Shown: positions 33,971 to 42,952 of the stretch, one piece after another | How the letters are laid out: every line of letters starts with the position of its first letter | Numbering within the stretch: the first letter of the stretch is position 1 | Assembly: GCA_044230205.1 (NCBI GenBank) | Contig: JBGARN010000003.1 | Location: 1-64,000, forward strand | Direction: 5' to 3' | Length of the DNA: 64,000 bases | Source of the DNA: JAEUTH01 sp044230205 | GTDB lineage: Bacteria > Bacteroidota > Bacteroidia > AKYH767-A > OLB10 | Notes under the pieces: generated by a model | Database searches by the model: none | Told to the model about the DNA's origin: nothing | Seen by the model: the letters and a program-made list of their open reading frames with translations, nothing else | Program-made: the position numbers and the translations under genes

Positions 33971-34799
33971 TTACCCTGCCGGTATGCAGGGACTTTCATT
34001 TGCCAATTATTTGGATACCAGCCAAAGTCTTCGCACAGCAACCTATTATCACTATTTCGAATATCCCGGTGAGCATGCTGTGAAAAGGCATTATGGCATA
34101 CGAACAGAAAAGTATAAGCTCATTCACTATTACTACGATATTGACCAGTGGGAATTGTTCGACTTGCAAAAGGATCCGAATGAAATGATGAGCGTTTATA
34201 ATAACCCTCAATATACCCATGTAAAAAATGAACTTACAGCGCAGTTAAAAAAAATGCAGGCCGGCTATGGTGATACAAATTTCATAGTACCGGTGAATTA
34301 TAAATTCATCAACAATAAAATTAAGAATGCTCAGTATCATTTATTGAAACAACCTTCAACAAAATATCCCGATGTGAATAAGCAATCGCTTGCTGATGGA
34401 AAAATTGAAAATCCACAATTTATGACTACCCGATTAAATTCATGCTGGGTGGGTTTTGAAAGCGATAACTTTGAGATAACGGTTCCAATAAAGGAAAAAC
34501 CCAAAGTAACAGAAATTGAAACCCGGTTTCTTGAGCTATCTGAATCATGGATATTCAGGCCTGACAATGTTGTTTTTTATTTTACGGATAAAAACAAAAC
34601 TATAGCAACATTAAAGCCTGCTGTAACAGAAGAAAAACGAGCAACTGGAGGAAGCATCATTCACTATAAAGTATTGTGCCCTGCTGATAAATTTAACAGC
34701 ATAATCATAAAAGCATTCAATCATGGTGTATGCCCGGCAGGCCATCCTGCTGAAGGGAAGCCTGCATGGATTTTTACAGATGAAGTGATTGCAAAATGA
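33933..34799 (+). CDS. C-terminal fragment of frameshifted sulfatase
   Basis: Continues the sulfatase: GLGINYPAGMQGLSFANYLD, then the typical end region RTEKYKLIHYYYDIDQWELF, DLQKDPNEMMSVYNNPQYTH. About 170 residues follow that may form an extra beta-rich domain (EIETRFLELSESWIFRPDNV, GHPAEGKPAWIFTDEVIAK). The combined frame is 1 nt over a multiple of 3. Aligned with the usual DFAPTMLDLAGI motif, a 2-nt deletion fits slightly better than a 1-nt insertion. The translated start at 33933 is an artefact of the break. Confidence 0.82.
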   Translation: MILLLMLLGLGINYPAGMQGLSFANYLDTSQSLRTATYYHYFEYPGEHAVKRHYGIRTEKYKLIHYYYDIDQWELFDLQKDPNEMMSVYNNPQYTHVKNELTAQLKKMQAGYGDTNFIVPVNYKFINNKIKNAQYHLLKQPSTKYPDVNKQSLADGKIENPQFMTTRLNSCWVGFESDNFEITVPIKEKPKVTEIETRFLELSESWIFRPDNVVFYFTDKNKTIATLKPAVTEEKRATGGSIIHYKVLCPADKFNSIIIKAFNHGVCPAGHPAEGKPAWIFTDEVIAK

Positions 34800-34914
34800 A
34801 AAATTAGAATGCTGCAGCAGTGTGAAAAAGATCAGCGTGCCGTTTTATTGGCCTCAAAAAATAACAACAGTATTTGATTCAACTTTTTACCACACCTGCG
34901 TGAGTTAAAATCTT

Positions 34915-36543
34915 TTACTCAAAAACAATCTTCCCGCTATAACTCTTTAACCCATTACTAAGGCTAACATTATAAAGCCCCTTAGCCTCTGCCTCTAAGT
35001 TGAGTTTTATTTTATCACCTGCCATGGAAAGTGTTTTTTGCTGTATGAGTTTGCCATCATTTGCATATATGCTAAGCGTTAGGTTTTTATCATTCTTAAA
35101 TTCATCAGGAACTGTTATGTTGCATTTGCCCTGGTTGGGGTTGGCGTATATGAGCAGTTGGTTATGTGCCGCCTTGCCTTCATGGGTGCCTGTTATGGCA
35201 GCAAGCTTTGCTATGGCAATATCGTTCCCGCCAAAGCATCCATAAGTAGTGCTGCCAAGTGTAATAGAATTTTGATAAAAACCGGTAGCAATAGCATTAT
35301 CATTATTGTCTCTGTCAATATTACCAAATCCTCCACCCGGAGTAATACCTAATTGCTCAACTCCAATACAATCACCTGATGAATTATAGCGGGCAACATA
35401 GTTATCAACTGCTGACATAGTTCCTGATGAAGTTATACTAATGTTACCAAACATAGCATTACCACTTATCATACGGGCAATGATATAAGCATTGCCATCA
35501 CTATTCATTGCCAGTTTTCCAAAACCAGCTCCACCTGTTGCATGTAACTGTTTAACCCATTGAAAATGACCGGTGCTGTCATACTTAGCATACATTCCAT
35601 CATTAATTGTAACACCTTGTGATGAAATGGAATCATTCTCAAAATGAATTGTGCCTTTAAATCCACCTGGTAAGTAGCAATTCCCAAATGCATCAATGCC
35701 TACATCCTGTGCAAATACATCAGGTCCAAAAGTTTTCATCCAAATCAAATTTCCATCATTGGTAAATTTCATCAGCGCACCACTGTTACTATCGAGTGGA
35801 AAATAATTTGTGGTATCAACTGTTATTGTATCTCCTACCGTATTAGCCGCTAAATAAATTTCGTTGTTAAATACTTTTAGAGCATTTGGTGTAACTTTCC
35901 ACAGATTATTAAATGATCCAAAAACATTAAACATTTTTTTGGCCCAAAGTACATTTCCGTTGGAATCTAATTTTATTATAAAAACTCCAGGCTGAATTGA
36001 CAATGTATCAATTGAAACAACCGAACCGGTATATCCAACAGCATAAATATTTCCGAATGTGTCTGTCGTATGCAAATACAAACCTGCTTTAAATTGTTTT
36101 GCCCAAATTGCATTGCCAGCTGTATCTATCCTTGATACGAAACATCCTCCATTAGAGTTATAGAGAGTATCCGAGCCTAAAATAATGTATGATGAAAAGC
36201 CACCACCAATAATTATTGTATTTGAAGTTTTATCATAGTGAAGACCTTCTACGGCAAAGCCAGTGCCGCTAAATCTCTTTACCCACAATCTGTTGCCGGA
36301 TGAATTAAATTTAGCTAGAACTGCATTATTTATTCCGCTTGTCCAAAGTGTATCATTTCCAAATATTATTTTATCGCCTTGAAAACCACCGGCCAAGTAA
36401 CTATTATCTGCATCATCGGTAATTATACCTGATAACTCTTCAACTTGATTACTGCCACAATGATAGCTCCACTGAATTTGTGCATTTAGTAAGTTGCCAG
36501 TAACCAAAATTAAAATCGTGATTAAATATTTTTTTGCTTTCAT
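34915..36543 (-). CDS. Secreted propeller-type protein with T9SS tail
   Basis: A 542-residue exported protein with signal peptide MKAKKYLITILILVTGNLLN (cleaved after AQ). Repeats of about 45-60 residues of the SBBP kind follow (VLAKFNSSGNRLWVKRFSGT, FIIKLDSNGNVLWAKKMF, LMKFTNDGNLIWMKTFG, KYDSTGHFQWVKQLHATGGA, VARYNSSGDCIGVEQLGI), which suggest a beta-propeller. The last 80 residues are a type-A sorting domain (LLIYANPNQGKCNITVPDEF ... LSNGLKSYSGKIVFE). Its start overlaps the upstream gene's stop (ATGA). Function unknown. Confidence 0.85.
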   Translation of the reverse strand: MKAKKYLITILILVTGNLLNAQIQWSYHCGSNQVEELSGIITDDADNSYLAGGFQGDKIIFGNDTLWTSGINNAVLAKFNSSGNRLWVKRFSGTGFAVEGLHYDKTSNTIIIGGGFSSYIILGSDTLYNSNGGCFVSRIDTAGNAIWAKQFKAGLYLHTTDTFGNIYAVGYTGSVVSIDTLSIQPGVFIIKLDSNGNVLWAKKMFNVFGSFNNLWKVTPNALKVFNNEIYLAANTVGDTITVDTTNYFPLDSNSGALMKFTNDGNLIWMKTFGPDVFAQDVGIDAFGNCYLPGGFKGTIHFENDSISSQGVTINDGMYAKYDSTGHFQWVKQLHATGGAGFGKLAMNSDGNAYIIARMISGNAMFGNISITSSGTMSAVDNYVARYNSSGDCIGVEQLGITPGGGFGNIDRDNNDNAIATGFYQNSITLGSTTYGCFGGNDIAIAKLAAITGTHEGKAAHNQLLIYANPNQGKCNITVPDEFKNDKNLTLSIYANDGKLIQQKTLSMAGDKIKLNLEAEAKGLYNVSLSNGLKSYSGKIVFE

Positions 36544-37025
36544 TGTTTTATCAATTTAATAGTTTGAACTGAAGTACCCGTTGTAAGTTGCAGCATATAA
36601 ATGCCAGAAGGATAATCAGATAAGTTTAACCCCCTCCCAGAAAGCTTCTCACTGTGTAGCTTTGTTTTAGATAAGAGAACACTTTCTTTAAAATTATAAC
36701 TGCACTGTGTCAACGCATAAACATAACCATCCTTTTCAATTACTCTTACAGTAGATGAATTAGCAAACAAGATATTTGTGCCTAATTTCTGAGCCCATAA
36801 TAAATTGCCTGATGCATCCACCTTCATTACTAAACCTTTACCATCTGAAGTGGTCAATGATTTTGTCATGCCATATATTAAAAAACAACTATCTGAAGTT
36901 TGAATGACTCCTCTTGCATGTGAGCTTTCATTTTCATAAAAACTTTTTTGGTAAATTAACTGGCCTTTACAAGTTAATGCAGAAATGCAAAAACAAAAAA
37001 TGAATAGTTTTATAATAGAAAACAT
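36540..37025 (-). CDS. Shortened propeller/T9SS protein, probable deletion derivative
   Basis: A 161-residue protein with a signal peptide (LFIFCFCISALTCKG), one to two propeller-like repeats (LIYQKSFYENESSHARGVIQ; GLVMKVDASGNLLWAQKLGT), then an abrupt jump to the last 30 residues of a T9SS sorting domain (GLNLSDYPSGIYMLQLTTGT). The YPNP-containing first half of that domain is absent and the repeat count is far too low for a propeller. An internal in-frame deletion would explain both. It overlaps the next, full-length paralogue-like gene by 4 nt. Confidence 0.6.
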   Translation of the reverse strand: MFSIIKLFIFCFCISALTCKGQLIYQKSFYENESSHARGVIQTSDSCFLIYGMTKSLTTSDGKGLVMKVDASGNLLWAQKLGTNILFANSSTVRVIEKDGYVYALTQCSYNFKESVLLSKTKLHSEKLSGRGLNLSDYPSGIYMLQLTTGTSVQTIKLIKQ

Positions 37026-37335
37026 TACCTTAGAAAATATTGATAAATTAATTAATGATTACCAACTTCCAATTCCCCCACTCCGGCACAGCCTTCCCCG
37101 AACGCTTGCGCAAGTGTCTTCACTTGGTGCGAGCCTGTGCTGTGCTGATATAGAAACGAATCTTTAATTGAATTTTTCATAGCTTTTGTGGTTGTATCCT
37201 AATACTGTTTTTTTTCAATCCGGAAGAAAAGCGGATGGTAATAAGTTTGATAAACAAATTATAGGATAAGTTTTTGAATTTGCAAATGTGATGTAATAAC
37301 AAATTAACAACTTTGCTTAGTCCATTTTGCATCAA
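37026..37335. other. Intergenic region with REP-like palindromes
   Basis: No gene supported. It contains the perfect 10-bp palindrome CTTGCGCAAG (37105-37114) overlapping a hairpin CAAGTG-TCTT-CACTTG (37111-37126), with GGCACAGCC and GCCTGTGCTGTGC on either side. A minus-strand frame of 42 codons covers them but has no recognisable content. Confidence 0.5.
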
Positions 37336-38676
37336 TTACTTCACCACCTTGGTTTTTGTTTTGAAAAAAGCGTGATAAATTAAATATCCAAAAGCAAGAA
37401 ACCCGATTGAAATCCATGCAGTAACCGGTTTTTCAATTATTGTAACTATTAGCATAAATGCCGTAAAAGCAACAAACACCAGCGGAACCAACGGATAGCC
37501 CCAGGTTTTATATGGCCGTTCTATGCCGGGCTGTTTTTTTCGTAAAATCAGTACACCAAAAATGACAAGCGCCATAAAGAGGTAATCAACAAATACGATG
37601 TAGTTAATCACATCTTCAAATGTTTTCCAGAATAAAAGGATGGTACATGCAATAATACATTGCGTAATTATTGCATTTGCCGGTGTGTGAAAACGCGGAT
37701 GTACTTCAGCAATTTTATTAAAGAAGAGTCCGTCAGCAGCCAATGCATAATAAATGCGTGGAGCGCTCATGCTGTAAATTCCAATAGTACCCAAGGTGGA
37801 AACAGCAATTAAAACAGCTATCAAAACGCTTCCATAATTGAGCACGGTTGATACAGCAGTACTTGCCACTTTATCGCTTGCAGCAATTTGTTCAACTGGC
37901 AGCAGTTTTAAATAGGCAACATTTATTGAAATGTAAACTGCCATAACAATTAATGTTCCAAGAATCATAGCCTGCGGCAATGTTCGTTGTGGATTTTTTA
38001 CTTCACCGGCCAGGTAGGAGGCATGATGAAAACCACCGTAAGAAAAAAACACGCCTATGCTTGCCATGCCCAGTGCACTGAAGAAATTCATTTCGGGATG
38101 TGCAATGCTTCTGAAATTATTGAAATCAAAATTCATGTCAATGCTTTCATGCCCTAATAAAATTCCAATTACGATTACCGCAAAAATGCCGATAAGCTTG
38201 GCTGTGGTAATCACCGTTGCAAATGCATTTCCGATTTTTACACCCAACACATTGATAATTGAAAGTGCTATGATTACCGATAGCGATACAATTACTTTCA
38301 TAGAATCGTCCATCGGAAATATAGAATTTACATAGCCAGCAAAAACCAAAGCAATAGCAGCAAGCGATCCCGAAACAATTACAGTTAAGCTGGCCCAGCC
38401 ATATAAAAATGCAGCAGCATTGCCATAAACTTTTCTCAGGTAAACATATACACCACCGGCCTGTGGATACATCGCACCCAGTTCAGCAATTGAAAGTGCC
38501 CCAGTTAAAGTAATAATGCCACCAATAACCCAGGCAAATAACATCCAGTTGTCATAAGGTAAAAAGGATGCTGTTTCTGATGGTGAACGAAAAATGCCGG
38601 AGCCAATGCAACTGCCTGCTGCTATCATGGTTAAACTGTAAAGAGAAATTTTCCGTTCGAGTTTAGATGTTGCCAT
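37336..38676 (-). CDS. APC family amino acid permease
   Basis: A 446-residue inner-membrane transporter with about twelve membrane segments. It opens ISLYSLTMIAAGSCIGSGIF, the substrate/sodium-site helix 1 of APC transporters, with GGVYVYLRKVYGNAAAFLYG and FFSYGGFHHASYLAGEVKNP, typical of the LAT/y+L-type subfamily. It is third in a minus-strand run after the desaturase and glyoxalase-like genes (21 nt from the latter), so probably in the same transcript. Substrate not predictable. Confidence 0.93.
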   Translation of the reverse strand: MATSKLERKISLYSLTMIAAGSCIGSGIFRSPSETASFLPYDNWMLFAWVIGGIITLTGALSIAELGAMYPQAGGVYVYLRKVYGNAAAFLYGWASLTVIVSGSLAAIALVFAGYVNSIFPMDDSMKVIVSLSVIIALSIINVLGVKIGNAFATVITTAKLIGIFAVIVIGILLGHESIDMNFDFNNFRSIAHPEMNFFSALGMASIGVFFSYGGFHHASYLAGEVKNPQRTLPQAMILGTLIVMAVYISINVAYLKLLPVEQIAASDKVASTAVSTVLNYGSVLIAVLIAVSTLGTIGIYSMSAPRIYYALAADGLFFNKIAEVHPRFHTPANAIITQCIIACTILLFWKTFEDVINYIVFVDYLFMALVIFGVLILRKKQPGIERPYKTWGYPLVPLVFVAFTAFMLIVTIIEKPVTAWISIGFLAFGYLIYHAFFKTKTKVVK

Positions 38677-38697
38677 ACTGTTGAAGTAATAAACTTT

Positions 38698-39090
38698 TTA
38701 TTTTTTGGGCTCAATAAAATCCCACAGGTTGCCATACAGGTCTTTGAAAACTGCAACGGTTCCCCAATATTCTTCTGCAGGTTCGCGAACAAATTCAATT
38801 CCTTTTTCTTTCATGCTTTTATAGTCGCTCCAAAAATCATCGGTATGAAGAAATAAAAAAACACGACCACCTGTTTGATTACCTACACGACTTTTCTGTT
38901 CCTCATTGGCTGCTTTAGCAAGCAATAAACAAAAACCGCTTGAACCAGGTGGTGCAACTCGGACCCACCGTTTGGTTTCACTCAATACAGTGTCTTCAAT
39001 CAAATTGAAATTTAGCTTTTCAGTAAAAAAATTTATCGCTTCATCATAATCATTTACAACCAATGCTATTTGTACGATTTGTTGTTTCAT
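38698..39090 (-). CDS. VOC superfamily (glyoxalase/bleomycin resistance-like) protein
   Basis: A 130-residue protein with one vicinal-oxygen-chelate domain in two beta-alpha-beta-beta-beta halves: VQIALVVNDYDEAINFFTEK, LNFNLIEDTVLSETKRWVRV, then GGRVFLFLHTDDFWSDYKSM and FKDLYGNLWDFIEPKK. The terminal Glu in WDFIEP is a plausible metal ligand. VOC proteins include lyases, dioxygenases and binding proteins, so activity is open. It sits between the desaturase and the permease. Confidence 0.9.
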   Translation of the reverse strand: MKQQIVQIALVVNDYDEAINFFTEKLNFNLIEDTVLSETKRWVRVAPPGSSGFCLLLAKAANEEQKSRVGNQTGGRVFLFLHTDDFWSDYKSMKEKGIEFVREPAEEYWGTVAVFKDLYGNLWDFIEPKK

Positions 39091-39116
39091 AAAATGAAAA
39101 GAGAATTTAAAAGCAA

Positions 39117-40160
39117 CTAATTAAATGCAATTTTCCGGGTACGGCTTTTTAACAGTTGAATTACTTCTTCATCGCTGTGATAACGATTGCCAACATTTAC
39201 AAAGTTTTTTGCAAGTAAATCGTAACGCTTGCGCATCAGGTAAACAAACACATGCAAAAAATGTATGCCATCAAAAACAATTGCATCGTTGGCAGCGTAT
39301 TCATTTATTGTTTTCTGAAAAAAAACAGGATGCTCCGTCCAGTGCATGGCTGGCTTAATGTGGTGGCTGATATGGTAACCATCATTCCAGCATTTATGAT
39401 TGTAAGAGGTGTTAATACAGGTAACGCTGTTGCGATAAGCATTTCCCGGATCATCGGCACTAACGAAGGCATGCTGCGCCCAGTTACCCATGAAAGCAAT
39501 AAGGCGGTATAGAAAATAGGGAATGATAAATACAATTAGAGTTGCCGGAAAACTGATTAAGCTTAATCCTATACACATAGCTATAAAAAGCAACTCACCC
39601 CTGACAGTACTCTCAAAAAGCTTGTTTCGTTTTTTACGGAAAAAATAGGCAGCAAGATCGTAGGTGCCTCGTACAATGAACATACCAATGTAATGGCCGA
39701 ATCCTTTTAATGAATCTCGCTGGTAAGGCATCGTAGTGCTTTCATCTTCTTTTAAATTATTTTCGGGATGATGCATTCCGATATGATGGGCATAATACAA
39801 CTCCGGTGAATGACCAAAGAAAGGTGCAACCACCCACGGTAAATAATAATTTAAGAATGAATATTCTTTTTTGAAAAAAGCACGGTGACTTGTGCAATGG
39901 AGCATCAATCCAAACGGACCTTTAAACACAAAGTTATTCAGGTACTGATAGGCTAATGCAATAATAGCCCACAACCAGCCATTAATAAAAGGAAGGTATA
40001 ACAATACACCAAGCGGTATGAGTGTAAAACTTATTTTAAATGTAAGGTAGATGAACGGTAAATCTCTTTCATCACGAATAAACTTTACAAAGAATTTATC
40101 GATGCCCTTTAATTCAACATAATTGTACACAGGATCAGTAATAACCGGTAAATTCTTCAT
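39117..40160 (-). CDS. Membrane fatty acid desaturase
   Basis: A 347-residue integral-membrane di-iron desaturase/hydroxylase. The histidine boxes are visible: HCTSHRAFF, YYAHHIGMHHPENN, and a third near the C-terminus, YHISHHIKPAMHWTEHP. Several hydrophobic spans lie between. The acyl substrate and regiochemistry are not inferable. First gene of a three-gene minus-strand run (27 nt to the VOC gene). Confidence 0.92.
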   Translation of the reverse strand: MKNLPVITDPVYNYVELKGIDKFFVKFIRDERDLPFIYLTFKISFTLIPLGVLLYLPFINGWLWAIIALAYQYLNNFVFKGPFGLMLHCTSHRAFFKKEYSFLNYYLPWVVAPFFGHSPELYYAHHIGMHHPENNLKEDESTTMPYQRDSLKGFGHYIGMFIVRGTYDLAAYFFRKKRNKLFESTVRGELLFIAMCIGLSLISFPATLIVFIIPYFLYRLIAFMGNWAQHAFVSADDPGNAYRNSVTCINTSYNHKCWNDGYHISHHIKPAMHWTEHPVFFQKTINEYAANDAIVFDGIHFLHVFVYLMRKRYDLLAKNFVNVGNRYHSDEEVIQLLKSRTRKIAFN

Positions 40161-40261
40161 TAGTAATTGACAGGGGGAGTTAATTTAATTCGGTGAATAT
40201 AGGGTTATTATATTATGACTGAACAATTCTGATATTTCAATAGTGCAAATATCTGCCAGGA

Positions 40262-40298
40262 GAAAAAAAATAGCACCGGCATACCAATGCCGGTGCTA
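40262..40298 (-). terminator. Rho-independent terminator of the TonB receptor gene
   Basis: Perfect 12-bp stem TAGCACCGGCAT (40271-40282) and ATGCCGGTGCTA (40287-40298) with a 4-nt loop. On the minus strand it is followed by eight T. It lies 25 nt downstream of the TonB receptor stop. Confidence 0.93.
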
Positions 40299-40323
40299 AC
40301 TTAAAAGTTAAAAATTTCAGTTT

Positions 40324-42699
40324 CTAAAACTCTACTTTATAGCTTAAAATCGGGATCAGCGGAGCTTGATAGTATGTTTTAATGCTCCTGGTTTCTGAAT
40401 TGTAATAGTTACCATAAATATTTTTATAGTTAGTTACATTCTGAATATCCAGTGCCAGTGTTTGAGTTGAGTTTAAACGATTGCGCTTTAAGCTGATTCG
40501 GATATCGGTGCGGAAGTAAGGCTGATTCTTAATTGAATATGCTTCACTGTCAATATATATTGTTTCAACATTGCCGGGTTGTTGCGATGCTTCAAGGTCA
40601 ATAGGAGTTTCGCGGAACCCGCCACGATAGATAGTTTTAATATTAATACCTATGATGCGGTTTTTAAATTTATCACCGGTATTGATTTCTTTGCCCGCTG
40701 TAAATGTAAAGGAGTAGCCACCATTGTAGCGGGTATTACGCAACACATTATCAGAACCTTTATATTTTGAATCATACAATGAACTTGCCAGCAGGAAATA
40801 AAAATTCTTATGCATATAGTGTTCTACTGTTACATCAACGCCATAATTGCGACCTGTGCCTTTATTGGTTAGCGGATTAGTAACATAGCTTTCCTGCACA
40901 TTAACCATGCTGAATGAGTTGGACTCATCAGATGAAACCGGAATTTTAAAAAGTGATTGATAATACGTTTCAATTTTTGCATGCAAATGTTCATTGATGT
41001 TACGATCATAGGCCAGTACAAAATGATTGGCTTTGCTCATTCCAAGGTTTTTATTGGGATGGGTAATAGTTCCGTTTGCATCAGCAAATTCTGCAAAGTA
41101 AACTTCTACCGGTTGCAACTGGCTGTGTAGTCCATAGCCAAAACTGATGGATTGAATATTGCTCAATTCATATTTTATGGAAGCACGGGGCTCTACTGAA
41201 TATTTTTTATTGGTGAGTAATTCAAAGAAATGCAAACCGGCATTAACCGTCAGCTTTTCAGTAAGATGATACATGGTTTGTCCATAAAGCTGCGCAGTAT
41301 ATGCAGTTCCGCTGCTGTTGATATACTGTTGCAGCGCATTGATATCACTGTTAAAATCTTTCCAGTCAATCTGGTAATTAATTCTGTTTATAACAAACCC
41401 TGTACGTAAACTCTGTTTCGAATTTATTTTGTGATTAAGCGTGGATGTTAAAGTAAATTTGGTTTGATAGCTGGTTGCATCAAATCTTGTTTGCGACTGA
41501 TAATCATCATCCAGCCTGTCTTCAACAAATCCGACACCGGTTTTTGATGCAACCAATGCCGATTTCAAATAGGTTTTTTCATTCAGTATCAAAGCATGGG
41601 TAATTCCTGTTGCACCGGTGTTGGAGAAATAATCAGAAGTGTAGCGCGACTCACTGCTTTCTTTCCATTTCAATGAATCTTTAGTTGCATTGATAGCCTG
41701 CGAGCTTAATCCGCCAAAACCAAACAATGTAAAATTACCGGCATTGTTGGTAGGCAATGAAATGTTGTAACTCAAATCCTGGAAATTGGTTACAGCATCG
41801 CCAAGCGGTACTCCCAGTTTACCAAGTATAGAAAGGGTAGAGTATCGGTAATTAATTAAGTAAGAACCGGAATATCCTTTTTTGAAAGGGCCTTCAGCAG
41901 CAGCATCAACACCTAAAAATCCTGCCTGGAAAGTATATTCATGTTTTTCATTATTGCCTTTGCGCAGTTTTAAATCAAATACCCCGCTTAATGCATTTCC
42001 ATATTCAGCAGCAAAAGCACCCGTTGAAAAATCGGAGTTGGTAAGCAATTGCGAGCTTAATATAGAAATACCTCCGCCAGCCGAGCCGGGAGGGGCAAAG
42101 TGATTGGGGTTTGGAATGTCAACACCTTCCATACGCCACAGCAAGCCGGTAGGCGAATTGCCACGAATGGAAATCGTATTGTTACCATCATCTGTGCCGA
42201 TAACCCCGGCAAACGAACTTGCTGCACGTGCAGGATCATTAACTGCTGCCGCAAATTTTTGTGTTTCTTCTACTGAAAAAGTGCGCGCACTTACAGTTGA
42301 CATTTCATTCAGCGGTTTGTTCTTTTCTATTTTCGCAGTAACCACAGCTTCTTTCGATTGAATAAAATTTTCATCCAATTCAATATTCAGCACCATTTCT
42401 TTTCCGCTTATCACATCAATATTATTTACTGTTGCTTCTTTGTAGCCCACATAAGTTATGCGTAATGACTGCTTACCTACCGGCACCTGGGTGAGTTTAA
42501 AATTGCCGTCCATATCAGTTGAAACACCTTTAACAGGATTAGAGTTAAGCAGTACCACATTAGCTCCTGGCAGTGGCGTGTTTGAAATTTTATCTACAAC
42601 AGTTCCACGAATGGTTTGTGTTAATTGCTGCGCATTTGAAATTGGAGCATTAAAAATTAATAATAGAACTAAACTAAAGAATGAAAACTTGTTACACAT
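40324..42699 (-). CDS. TonB-dependent outer-membrane receptor
   Basis: A 791-residue outer-membrane transporter. After the signal peptide (SFFSLVLLLIFNAPISNAQ) comes a carboxypeptidase-regulatory-like domain (TIRGTVVDKISNTPLPGANV, GVSTDMDGNFKLTQVPVGKQ), then the plug (SFAGVIGTDDGNNTISIRGN, PTGLLWRMEGVDIPNPNHFA), then a long beta-barrel ending in ILSYKVEF with terminal Phe. There is no SusD partner nearby, so this is not a classical SusCD glycan pair; the ligand is unknown. Monocistronic with its own terminator. Confidence 0.94.
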   Translation of the reverse strand: MCNKFSFFSLVLLLIFNAPISNAQQLTQTIRGTVVDKISNTPLPGANVVLLNSNPVKGVSTDMDGNFKLTQVPVGKQSLRITYVGYKEATVNNIDVISGKEMVLNIELDENFIQSKEAVVTAKIEKNKPLNEMSTVSARTFSVEETQKFAAAVNDPARAASSFAGVIGTDDGNNTISIRGNSPTGLLWRMEGVDIPNPNHFAPPGSAGGGISILSSQLLTNSDFSTGAFAAEYGNALSGVFDLKLRKGNNEKHEYTFQAGFLGVDAAAEGPFKKGYSGSYLINYRYSTLSILGKLGVPLGDAVTNFQDLSYNISLPTNNAGNFTLFGFGGLSSQAINATKDSLKWKESSESRYTSDYFSNTGATGITHALILNEKTYLKSALVASKTGVGFVEDRLDDDYQSQTRFDATSYQTKFTLTSTLNHKINSKQSLRTGFVINRINYQIDWKDFNSDINALQQYINSSGTAYTAQLYGQTMYHLTEKLTVNAGLHFFELLTNKKYSVEPRASIKYELSNIQSISFGYGLHSQLQPVEVYFAEFADANGTITHPNKNLGMSKANHFVLAYDRNINEHLHAKIETYYQSLFKIPVSSDESNSFSMVNVQESYVTNPLTNKGTGRNYGVDVTVEHYMHKNFYFLLASSLYDSKYKGSDNVLRNTRYNGGYSFTFTAGKEINTGDKFKNRIIGINIKTIYRGGFRETPIDLEASQQPGNVETIYIDSEAYSIKNQPYFRTDIRISLKRNRLNSTQTLALDIQNVTNYKNIYGNYYNSETRSIKTYYQAPLIPILSYKVEF

Positions 42700-42952
42700 A
42701 GCTTTTTAAATGTTTTTGGTTTTAATACAACTATGACAACTATGAAAGCTTTTACCCCTAGTCATTTTTATAAAAAAGTTGTCATTTACTATAATGTCAA
42801 TTATTTTTAAATTCCATATTATAGCCAAAGGCTATATCCAGAGTGGGTTTTGGCATGCCTGTATTCAAAAATGCCGGTCAATCATTAAAAGGTGTAAAAA
42901 GAGTTTTATTTTGCGATAAAAATTAAACAGAATTTTAACTTTTAGCTGTGAA

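Noticed and set aside
37053..37181. 42-codon minus-strand frame upstream of the propeller genes
   Set aside because: Most of it is REP-like palindromic DNA; no signal peptide or family.
40324..42699. TonB receptor as a SusC-type glycan transporter
   Set aside because: No SusD-like lipoprotein gene next to it, and no extracellular glycan enzymes in the operon.
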